NCBI GenBank assembly: GCA_015178975.1
Contig: WHVD01000064.1
Coordinates: forward strand, 186,001-250,000
Length of the DNA stretch: 64,000 bases
Reading direction: 5' to 3'
Source of the DNA: Hysterangium stoloniferum
Taxonomy: Eukaryota > Basidiomycota > Agaricomycetes > Hysterangiales > Hysterangiaceae
Shown: positions 55,417 through 64,000 of the stretch, piece after piece
How positions within the stretch are numbered: position 1 is the stretch's first letter
Layout: each line of letters opens with the position of its first letter
Position numbers and translations under genes: made by a program
Notes under the pieces: generated by a model
Seen by the model: only the letters and a program-made list of their open reading frames with translations
Databases searched by the model: none
Told to the model about the DNA's origin: nothing

Positions 55417-57089
55417 GGTAGATTACCGGTATCTTTATACGTGTACACTGGAAAGATCTCTATACGAAGCCTCTCCGACCCTCCCATTTGCCTACCACAG
55501 CCTGCGACATAGGCTCATTCGCTACCGTGAGAAACGAGACAAGTTGTTCATGGAAGTTCTCCACTCGTATGACGATAGTACTCAAGTACCTGCTTCCCCG
55601 GCTCACACATCCGAAACCTTCATTCGAGATCTCCAAGGATCCCCCGGCACTAGCTTTCTGTGCTCTCTCAACCATAAATCTATCCTCGAGAGTTTTCCCC
55701 AGGATATGAGGGAGGAGATCTTGGGAAGACTCCATGAGAAATCTATTGCACCCATCCTTCTGGCCAGTGGAATCAAGACCCTCGGCGTATCACCCCAGGG
55801 TGACTGCAGACCAGGAACTTCAAACAGACCACGAAGGAACGAAGAGCCAGATACTCCCCGCCGTCGAGTTGCTTTTGGGTCTCAAGTAGCTTCCCCCTTT
55901 ACAACGGTTAGTCACTCCAACGCCCCTATTAGATCCATCACAAATCGAAACCGTTCTTCCTTTGCTACCACCTTCGTTGAAGGAATCACTGGACAAATAC
56001 CCGGAAGGGGAACTTCTTACCCGAACAACACTCTCCCACCTTTGCCAATTTCACAGGCCACCTTCTTTCCCCCTGGAGGACTGCCTGGGGATTCTTCTGA
56101 TGGGTCCAGTGATTCAGACCACAGAAGAGACTGGGACGAGAGAAGGTGAAACCCGAGAAACCCAGGAGGCCCAGCAGGTACTAATAAGAACACTAGGAGT
56201 GCCACTCCTGAGACCGACACTGGGAAGTTGACTTTGAACACCAACGATCTCAAAATCAAATGGTCTGATCTCCCAGAATATGACAGCTCACAATCTAAGG
56301 CACTGGACTACATAATGGACGTTATGAGCTTGTCAGAAATCTCAGAATCCATGACGATGATCCTAGGCATTGCTCTTCCCAGATGACTCAAAGGAAATGT
56401 GAAAGCCTGGTGGACTACTTTGGATCATGAGCATCGCACTGAATTCAGTCGATCGCACAGATCCTTTCTTTGGAGCATAGTCAAAGGGTTATTGGGTACA
56501 CGATGGTGTGAATCCTTGTCCTTAGAATGGGAAGAAATGAGGTTTCGCCAGCCCCACCACGACTGTGAAACCCCCATGCAGTATATTCAAAGAAGAGTTA
56601 AGCTCTACAGATTTCTATACGGATTCTACCAAGAAAAGGAAGAGGAGACTCGCCGGTTAATACTTACCCTGCCCACAGAATGGTTATACTTAATACAAGG
56701 GCAAGCCATTGATGACATCATGAGCCTACAAGCACATGCCAATAACTTACAGGAAGCTCTAATTAATGCCTGGAATCAAATGCATAGAGATAGATTTTGC
56801 CCCATTAGACCTTGGGTCATGGTCGCAGAAAAAAACGAATTAGAATTGGAGGCCCCAGAGCATACCCCAACTTCCCCCGATTCCACCCCCATCAGGTCCT
56901 CGCCAGTGAAGTAGATGACAAGGGCATGACGAAGACTCCCAGAGCAGGAAGGACCGATCCTACGCAAGGGAAATGACATGGGAAGCTTGTCTTCGAGAGG
57001 AGCGAGAAAAGGAGTAACACTAGACCTTCCAAGGAGTGTTGGATTTGTGGGAGTGCAGAACACTTCAAGATTGACTGTCCTCAGGTAAA

Positions 57090-57668
57090 ATGGCTCACTA
57101 TGTCTCGTTGAATCTATGCTCCAGGCAGAATCCTTCGGAGGAGGCAGAGGAGCAAAGACTATATGAGGCAGTTTATGGACTAAGTACAGGAACTCGAGTA
57201 TATAATGTCGAAAGTGAATTAATTTTCATTCCTGCTTATACTGCTACCCCTGAAGATCATGAAATAATTGAGAGGTCACCCGGAGATGAGGAACCCCGGC
57301 ATGGGGAAGTATACATTTCTATATCTCATGAGGATTTCGTTGAAAGGGGAGATTGTTTGGGAGTGCACTGTCAGCACCGTGAAGGTCTGTCAGGGCCTAA
57401 GAATTCTTCAAACAACATACCGCCATCGATTGAAGAAATCGTGGACGAGGAAATGTCTATCGATTGGGTTGCCTGCCTTAACGAGCAACGTCTAATAGAG
57501 GACATAAGAAACAATATGGAGGAGGAAACCTTTCCTTTGGACCCTGGACTTCCTCCTGACCTCTTGATCGGTGACAAATTGGACCCTGAGGGGGAAACAG
57601 ATGTGACCGTCTTGAACAGACGACTCCGTTGGAACGCTGAACTAGCCCTTAGAAAAGAGGTGAAATGA
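57090..57668 (+). pseudogene. Element E linker between zinc knuckle and protease
   Basis: 193 codons of acidic sequence (LYEAVYGLSTGTRVYNVESE; EEIVDEEMSIDWVACL), ending at TGA 57666-57668, in the place where Gag-Pol linkers lie. No known domain is recognised. Confidence 0.6.
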
Positions 57669-57701
57669 CCTAGAATACAATATCCCCAATCCAGTAAGCT
57701 A

Positions 57702-58541
57702 ATGAAAGAGGACGCCTCAATCATATACCAAAAGAGGGAGCCACTGGGAGGATATTCTAGTGTTGGCGTTTCAGCACTACATATACTTGGAGGAGTAGGG
57801 AATCCCAATTGGGAAGAACCAATCAAAATTAGACTGGATACCGGAGCCGATTTGTCCCTCATGTCAGAGGAATTCTACCAAGAACTGAAGGATCAGCTTA
57901 AGCTGAAGCAAGGACTTAAGCTGCGATTAATACAGCTTACCGGGAGTGCCCGAGTACTGGGTTATATTAACATTCCCATCTACCTTAGGGACGATAAAGG
58001 AACCCTGCTGCGATTTAATGCGGAACCCTACGTAGTACGAGGGATGACCGTACCTATCCTCTTAGGAGAAGACTTCCATATCAACTATGAGATAGGAACA
58101 TTGCAAGACCAACCCCTGGGATCAAGACTAATCCTCCCTGGGAGAGCAGGATTCATTCCTGCCAGCTCCTCCAACAAACCAGTCCTGTTGACCTTTTCAG
58201 TCAACAAGATCTCTCTGGAAGACAAACTAATCACGCCGACTAATCTAACATCCAAACCTGACAAGGGCATGCACACTGAGAGAGTCACGAGAGCCCTAGG
58301 AGATTGCATGATAGAACCCGAGGTGGTTAGGTTAATACCCATCTTTACCGGGGACCTAGAGGACGGGGAATGGATCGTGGAGGGCATAGTTTTACAGAAC
58401 AAAGATGGGACTATCCTCGCTGCTCCCACGACTGCTATCTCTAAAGAAAAGGGTGTGGTGCCACTGGCTAATCCGACCTTAACTCCTCAAACTATCAGAA
58501 GAGGAGAGATCATAGGTCTAATTCACGACGCCCGAGCCTAG
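57702..58541 (+). pseudogene. Element E aspartic protease
   Basis: The active-site motif IRLDTGADLSLMS is intact near 57825-57865, followed by LRLIQLTGSARVLGYINIPI and VRGMTVPILLGEDF, the second conserved protease block. A TAG (58539-58541) separates it from RT in the same frame; it may be a C-to-T change in CAG. The enzyme would process the element's polyprotein. Confidence 0.85.
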
Positions 58542-58562
58542 GCCCAAAAGCCTCGATCCCGA

Positions 58563-60410
58563 GTGGAAGAGGAATCGATGCGAGTCGCAAACTCAAAGAT
58601 CACCCATTTCATAGAAAGCATCTCCAAGCTGGAAGCAGACAACACCTCCAGTCCTCAACCATCTGTGGTATCCTCAGGGAACGAGATGGTAGATGACTTT
58701 GATCCCACAGGCCCAAAGACTTCGGAAGTTCCTTCCTTGGAGAAGCTTTCCTCGGAGGATCTGCATAAATTGGTCAACTTAGGACCTGACGTCCCTCCTG
58801 ACATTATGCCTCACCTTAGGGCAATATTGACTAAGAACGTGCAAGTGTTTGGAGTTGACAGAAGACTGGGCCAGGTAGACAGCAAGGCCACTATCCTGCT
58901 GAAAACTGATGTGCAACCAGTGTCTGTACTGATGTTTCCAATTTCCCCTGCCAACAGGAAGGTTATAGATGAGCAAATGGACACCTGGTTCCAACAAGGA
59001 GTCATCGAGCCTTCAAAAAGCCCTTGGGGAGCACCTGCCTTCATAGTCTATGGAGGATATCTGAAAACTATTAAGTATACCAAATTCTAATATACTCTAA
59101 AGGTCATTTAAACATCTGGGATGTGATTCAAACATAATTTGGTTTTTAAAACTTTCAAAAAGTTTTAAACTCTCTCATACATTACAAACTAAAGAATCTT
59201 TCTGGACACGAGTAGACAATAAAAAAAATTAGTAGTTTGAAACACTAATACTTTTAAAAAGTAGATACCTTTAGATAGTCCATTCCATGCATATGTATAT
59301 CATTGGCACCTCTAAATACATATGTATTACTTCGGAATGGATCTGTCAATCTGAACAGATTTCTACTTGATTCAACATACCCAGAATATATAGGTAATTT
59401 CACTTAATAAAGAAGGCCATAGGATGAAAAATTTCCAATGACATCTCATATATTTTACTAGGAAATAACTACATTACAGCTTTTAAAAGACAAAGTACTA
59501 ATAAAAGTATTAGTAGACATCTGTAAAAGGAAGGAAATTATATACAATAGAATTTGTTAAATAACTATGGGTTGTATAAGATGTAATATGGAGAACTATT
59601 TCTGATGGTTGTTTTTTGATGATATAATTGTTTCAGAATAGATATTACTATTTAAAGATGGTGTTTTGTAAAAATAAGACTTTTATTAGTAAATATTTGA
59701 GACTATAGTAATTATAAACACCCTCCTATCATAATAATAAGCCTCACGTGGTCATTGATCATCAAAAACTGAACAGCCTTACTATCCCAGACGAGTTCCC
59801 CTTGCCCCGACAATCAGAAATTATGCAAGCACTCTTGGGATCCAATGTTTTATCTTCGTTTGATGCCCTAGCTGGTTTTACCCAACTAGAAATGCTGGAG
59901 GAAGACTGACACAAAACGGCCTTTCGATCACATCGAGGACTATGGCAATTTAGAAGGATGCCTTTCAGATTGAGGAACAGACCTTCCATTTTCCAGTGAG
60001 TCATGCAAAACACGCTGGCACCCTATCTGTGGATATTCTGTCTAGTCTACATAGATGATATAGTAATCTTTTCTAAGACCTGGGAGGATCATATCGAACA
60101 CCTGGACCGAGTATTACAAGCAATAATTTCAGCTGGCATCACTCTTTCTCCCAAAAAATGCTATGTAGGCTACAACTCTATTCTCCTTCTTGGACACAAG
60201 GTGTCACGGTTAGGCTTTTCAACCTACCAAGAGAAAGTACGAGCCATATTGGAACTAGCAACCCCAACTAAGGTGTCTGAGCTTCAACGTTTTCTGGGTA
60301 TGGTATTGTACTTCTCGGCTTACATACCCTTCTATGCATGGACTGTATCCCCACTCTTCTCGCTACTCAAAAAGGGCACACAATGGTCTTGGGGAGTAGA
60401 CCAGGAATGA
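58563..60410 (+). pseudogene. Element E reverse transcriptase, split by a GGAGG element
   Basis: Fingers: VIDEQMDTWFQQGVIEPS, SPWGAPAFIVY at 59014-59051; then after the insertion NKPHVVIDHQKLN from about 59735. The palm has an intact YIDDIVIFSKTWEDH near 60049. TGA stops at about 59908, 59998 and 60408. Removing the insertion with one TAT restores the frame, so the catalytic parts are all present apart from stops. Confidence 0.85.
59052..59726. mobile_element. GGAGG/CCTCC-ended element, copy 2, TSD TAT
   Basis: 675 bp, GGAGGATATCTG..ACACCCTCC, flanked by TAT (59049-59051 and 59727-59729). It is the uninterrupted counterpart of copy 1 (3733-13919). A/T rich, no coding capacity. Confidence 0.8.
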
Positions 60411-61010
60411 GCCTTTAACGATGTCAAGGCAGCCCTGAGCTCTTCTCCAGTTCTAGCACATCCCGCAATTGGAATGCCCTACCATCTCTACATGGACGCC
60501 TCTGACTTCATCCTAGGCTGCTGTCTGCAGCAAGTACAAAAAATGACTCTACGGGATCTAAAGAACATGAAGATCTATACCCAAGTGAAATCAGCATTCG
60601 AGCAGTCAAAACCAGTGCCAACATTCGTCACCCATTTTAAGACCAAGGTTCCCGAGATCACTTGGATGGACTCCTGGGCAAAAACATTTGAGGATACTTG
60701 CGTTACAGTAGAGCGGGTTATTGATTACTGGAGTCGTACTCTCAAGAAACCAGAACACAACTATTCAGCCACAGAGCGGGAAGCATTAGCTGCTAAGGAA
60801 GGCCTGGTTCATTTTCAACCATTCGTGGAAGGGGAGCACATACTCCTCATAACGGACCATGCCGCTTTACAATGGGTCAGGTCATACGAGAACACCAATC
60901 GACGACTGGCCACATGGGGGGCAGTGTATGCAGCGTACCCAGGCCTCGAAATACTACATCATGCTGGACGAGTACACAGTAACATCGATCCCCTATCTAG
61001 ACTACCATGA
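60411..61010 (+). pseudogene. Element E RNase H
   Basis: LYMDASDFILGCCLQQV (Asp), YSATEREALAAKEGLVHF (Glu) and LLITDHAALQWV (Asp) show the catalytic residues kept. An acidic/basic insert lies between the first and second motifs. TGA stops at 60408-60410 and 61008-61010 bound it. Confidence 0.8.
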
Positions 61011-62790
61011 GTACCCCACTCAGTGAGTCCAGCTGGAGATGATCTCCCGACAATCATGTCAAGCTCGCTCAGCAAGGGAACTGAGGAGAAACCACAAGAG
61101 GATAATCCCACGAGGAGAGCCATCTTTGCTACACAACGAGAACTAGTAGAACCCATCGGAACCCCAGAGGACACCCCACAAACTGAATGGGATTTGTATA
61201 ACCTCCCCAGAGACGATAAAGTGGATGAATCGCAATTCTGTTTGTTAAACCCTCAGCTGCTCGTAAGCATCAACGAAAGATTCCTAAAAGAGTTCTCGGA
61301 AGGGTATCAGAAGGACCCCGCCTTCAGAAGCTACTGTGTTGAGGAACCGAAATCCCCAAATGCTGTAGCTACCCCCTCACATTTCTTCATCGGAGAAAAG
61401 GGACTGTTGTCTTTTCATGATTCGGACTGGAAAAGTCGGATCTGTGTTCCTAACAATATGACAACCACAATTCTAAAGCTGATACATGATAATCCCTTCG
61501 AAGGAGCTCACGCAGGAGGGCATAGACTATTCCTGCTCATGAAAGACCGCTTCTTCTGACCTAGAATGTTACAGGATTGTGCGGCGTATGCTCGCAGTTG
61601 TGACACCTGTCAGAAGATGAAAATCGATCACTCCGCACTGCAGGGAGCCCTCAGACCAGCTGATGTACCTTCTAAGCCATTCGAAGTAGTCTCCATGGAT
61701 CTCATAACTGGATTACCAACTTCCAGCAGCGACTTTTACTCGGCCATTTTCATGGTGGTTGACAAGCTGACACACTTCGTTATCTGTGAATGCACCTTTT
61801 CTAACTTGTCCGCCGAAGGATTCGCACAGATCTTCATAAACTGAGTGGTGTCTCCTTTCAGACTACCCTCCAGGATTATCTGTGATAAAGACAAAAGGTG
61901 GACCTGTAGGTTCTGGAGGGAGGTTTGCAAGATATATGGAACCGCTCTAGCAGTCTCTTCTTCTCACCACCCTCAGACGGACAGGCAGACAGAAAATATG
62001 AACGCCACCCTCAAACAAATGCTGAGGGCTTACTGCTCATCAGCCAAGGAAGAATGGTCGAAATGGATTGGGATAGTAGCCAACACTTACAACTCCACCG
62101 TTCATAGTTCGACTAACTACACTCCCGCCTTCCTCTTAATGGGGTACCTACCGAGGGGAATGTCCAGGGTACTAGGAGGAGATGATCCTATATGTAGTTC
62201 CCAGGGAACTGTCTGAAAGTCCTATGGCGGACTCATGGATCGTGGAATTGGAAAGTCACAGACAAATGGCGAGGGACTCAATCGCCCGAGCACAAGAGAC
62301 CCAAGCTCAATCCTACAACAAGCATCGAAAACCGGTCAAGGAAATCTTGGAGGGGGATCTAGTATTAGTCAACCCCCATTCCTTAGAATTGGTAGAAATT
62401 AAGGGTAGTGGAAGGAAACTAATCCAAAGATGCATCGGACCATTTCAGGTCCTGGAAAAAATTAATCCCCAAGTCTTTAGACTCAAAATACCCCCAGAGT
62501 ACCAAATGCACCCCGTCATTAATCGAGCCCACCTTAAGAAATATCACTCGTCCCCGGAAGTGTTTGGCCTTAGGGAACTACTCAAGAACCCCAGAGAGCT
62601 AAGTTCAAATGAGGAAGAATACGAAGTCGAACCCATTACTGGCCACATGAAACTTTGAAATTGTCTGCTTTTTCGAATCAGGTGGAAAGGCTATGGACCT
62701 GAGGAGGACTCCTGGCTAAACAGCACTGACCTCCGAAACGCCCCAGCTCTACTCAGAGTATACAAGACGCTGCATCGGATTTGATGATGG
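61011..62790 (+). pseudogene. Element E integrase and chromodomain
   Basis: Zinc domain: HDNPFEGAHAGGHR, CDTCQKMK near 61600. Core: VVSMDLITGLP (first Asp), RIICDKDKRW (second Asp), HPQTDRQTENMN (Glu): the DDE triad is readable. C-terminal: RCIGPFQVLEKINPQVFRL; chromodomain FRIRWKGYGPEEDSWL near 62672-62718. TGA stops at 61557, 61842 and 62656, and a frameshift near 62180. Confidence 0.85.
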
Positions 62791-63102
62791 GTATATGCAA
62801 TCTCACCAAGAACCTGGAACCACTTCCCTCCCCAAGAATGCAGTCTATTTTCTTTACTCTATTCAACAATCAACTCTAATTTTAACTTTTATTTCCTTTT
62901 TCCAAAATTCGACTTTGGTCACCTCGCCTTCACTCCATGACCACCAACCTCTAGTCTATCACCTCCTCACCTCGTGCCAGTAACCGAGCGGAGTCCTAAT
63001 CCCTAAGGGTACAAAAGATGTACAGTCACTTAAGAATCTCTGACCTCTCTTTATCTTCAACCACTACCACCACACAACACCCGTACGACCCGCAATCATA
63101 AC
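62791..63102 (+). other. Spacer between pol and ORF3 of element E
   Basis: Pyrimidine-rich, no coding content. It includes CTCCTCACCTCGTGCCAGTA and a run of CACCACTACC-type sequence just before the ORF3 start. Confidence 0.4.
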
Positions 63103-64000
63103 ATGTCCCAACCACCTCTCTCAAAGTCCAAATTCCCGAAGTTTAAAAGGATCCCACGAACACCTGCCACTGAGCATCTATGGAATTCTGCCACCACCTC
63201 CTCGGGACCACCTTGCACTGAAATAGTCGAGCACCCTTTCTCTTACCACAAGGCCTCCACTTCTAATTCCTCGAGCTATTCTTCAATACACTGGAGATCA
63301 GCAGAGCCTACCTCAAGGGTCGTCCACGATTCTCAAGGGCCGCCTCGCACCGAAATGGTCGAGACACCCACTCCTTGTAACCAGGCCCCTCCCTCCAGAT
63401 GTTGGGACCTAAAGGACATCCCTTGGGACGGACCCCCCGCTCAAACCTCCCCAGCCCCTTCACCCGAGGAAGTAGCCCGGAAATGTCGTGAAAAGGAGGA
63501 GTGTCACGCCCAAAACCAACAGGAGCTCAGGGAACTTAAAAGAAAGAGGAGGGAGAAGTTCGTGCAAGATCGGGTAGCCAGGGGAGGAATGGAGGGAGTA
63601 CCCTCAAAGGCCCAAAGGAGAGAGAGCAGGATTCAGGAGGGCTACACCCCTATCACACCAATTCTCCCTCCCCCAGGGATGAAATGGGCAGACTTCATAG
63701 AGACCGAGGAGAGTGATAACAGAACCCCCTGCATACATGCCACTGGAGCTAAAAGCCGGAAAGGGAAGGATGGTACTACCTTTTACGATTGGGAACTGGT
63801 CAGACGGATCAAACTCCGAAGTATCAAGCTGACTCAAGGAGATGAAAAGGAACCACTCTCAGGGACCAATCCTCCTCAGGGACCAGCAGAGAAAAGGTTT
63901 CGGGTCAGCCCCACCAACTCTTCTTCAGACTCGGAGGACAGTGACAGCACCTATCCACGATACAGGGTGAAGTATCTGGGGGAGGACTCGTTCGAAGGGT
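63103..64000 (+). CDS. ORF3 of element E, env-position protein of unknown function, open to the right edge
   Basis: ATG 63103, open for 299 codons to the edge without a stop. The N-terminus is basic (MSQPPLSKSKFPKFKRIPR). Two copies of a GPPxTExVExP motif follow, then a charged, probably helical stretch (AQNQQELRELKRKRREKF), then a conserved block PPPGMKWADFIETEE and SRKGKDGTTFYDWELVRRIK, then Ser/Asp-rich sequence. No signal peptide, transmembrane segment or fusion motif is seen, so it is not a typical envelope protein. The same ORF survives as a relic at 44863-46810 next to a family F LTR. It is in sense with pol and lacks stops although pol has many. Confidence 0.7.
   Translation, partial: MSQPPLSKSKFPKFKRIPRTPATEHLWNSATTSSGPPCTEIVEHPFSYHKASTSNSSSYSSIHWRSAEPTSRVVHDSQGPPRTEMVETPTPCNQAPPSRCWDLKDIPWDGPPAQTSPAPSPEEVARKCREKEECHAQNQQELRELKRKRREKFVQDRVARGGMEGVPSKAQRRESRIQEGYTPITPILPPPGMKWADFIETEESDNRTPCIHATGAKSRKGKDGTTFYDWELVRRIKLRSIKLTQGDEKEPLSGTNPPQGPAEKRFRVSPTNSSSDSEDSDSTYPRYRVKYLGEDSFEG

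Larger units (their letters stand above)
52840..56914 (+). pseudogene. Element E Gag, interrupted by LTR K3
   Basis: MTLTNSGTTQIPTPAG at 52840. After removal of K3 and one GGTAG copy, the frame continues exactly (VPKVDYRYLYTCTLE), through RRRVAFGSQVASPF, to the retrotransposon Gag core KAWWTTLDHEHRTEFSRSHR and EEMRFRQPHHDCETPMQYIQ. Two in-frame TGA codons (56147-56149 and 56384-56386). A TAG ends the frame at 56914, and a frameshift separates it from a CCHC knuckle CWICGSAEHFKIDC at 57037-57078. Confidence 0.8.
52100..64000 (+). mobile_element. Ty3/gypsy chromovirus element E, continues past the right edge
   Basis: 5' LTR 52100-52777, tRNA-type PBS TGGTGATCCGGGCC from 52779, gag 52840-56914, zinc knuckle, protease, RT, RNase H, integrase, chromodomain (to ~62780) and ORF3 (63103 on). 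K3 (53543-55416) lies in gag and a GGAGG element (59052-59726) in RT. The left flank is CTCTG; the other TSD is outside the window. It is distinct from A/B/C by its LTR type, tRNA-type PBS and long Gag. About ten TGA stops in pol and gag. Confidence 0.9.

Noticed and set aside
56147-62658. UGA recoding as the explanation for the TGA-rich stops in element E
   Set aside because: Frameshifts, insertions and a TAG are also present, and host genes in the window stop at TGA, so decay by C-to-T change is simpler.
63103-64000. ORF3 as a viral envelope gene
   Set aside because: Position fits, but no signal peptide, transmembrane segment, cysteine-rich ectodomain or cleavage site is seen in the visible 299 codons.
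1-64000. tRNA, rRNA or other standard RNA genes
   Set aside because: I looked for tRNA A- and B-box patterns and rRNA-like conserved blocks by eye and found none; GTTCGA-type strings lie in LTRs without a cloverleaf context.

Overview
The window is fungal nuclear DNA, most likely from an agaricomycete basidiomycete. Its host genes carry many 35-130 nt introns, mostly 48-60 nt. It holds chromodomain Ty3/gypsy elements and a basidiomycete-type P-loop NTPase. I cannot name the species. Apart from four host-gene islands, the sequence is nested mobile DNA whose history can be read from target-site duplications (TSDs).

Left edge to 24 kb: a P-loop NTPase gene (1-2379, minus, continuing off the left edge); a hammerhead-like RNA candidate at 2861-2918; and the 5' end of a Ty1/copia element. 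That copia fragment is cut by a GGAGG-ended element (3733-13919). The GGAGG element is itself split by Ty3/gypsy element A (4093-13164, minus, TSD GTTTC) and by a solo LTR (TSD AATAG). Element A carries another solo LTR in its RNase H region (TSD CTCTG). From 14 to 24 kb lie Tc1 and LTR relics, an inverted pair of related gene fragments (16.7-18.35 kb), an intact ten-exon 2OG-Fe(II) dioxygenase gene (19302-20824, minus), a GMC oxidoreductase fragment, a foldback palindrome and an intact three-exon gene of unknown function (22422-24081).

24.5 to 47 kb: element B (24555-34806, plus, TSD GTTTC) sits inside a solo LTR (TSD AGCTG) and carries two further solo LTRs. Next come a large inverted repeat (35.6-37.4 kb), then element C (38027-42536), which is interrupted by a 2.25 kb K-family LTR holding a 19-bp minisatellite. 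A family F LTR follows, with a complete but frameshifted Tc1/mariner element inside it, and then a decayed copy of an extra retrotransposon ORF.

47 to 64 kb: a gag-only element D (minus) with its own LTR inserted in its gag, then element E (52100 to beyond the right edge, plus). E has gag, protease, RT, RNase H, integrase, a chromodomain and a further ORF in the position of env. It is interrupted by a K LTR in gag and by the second GGAGG element in RT.

Main points. (1) Families A/B/C and F share a predicted self-priming system: the first 11 nt of the transcript, 33-34 nt after a TATA box, pair with the primer-binding site, and the two sites co-vary between families. (2) Elements A and B both carry, antisense between pol and the 3' LTR, a spliced gene with a coiled coil and a perfectly spaced Zn2Cys6-type cysteine cluster. 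(3) A hairpin motif is kept in the leader of otherwise diverged LTR families. (4) The K LTR carries a dense array of heat-shock-element-like repeats. None of the retroelements looks coding-competent; most premature stops are TGA.
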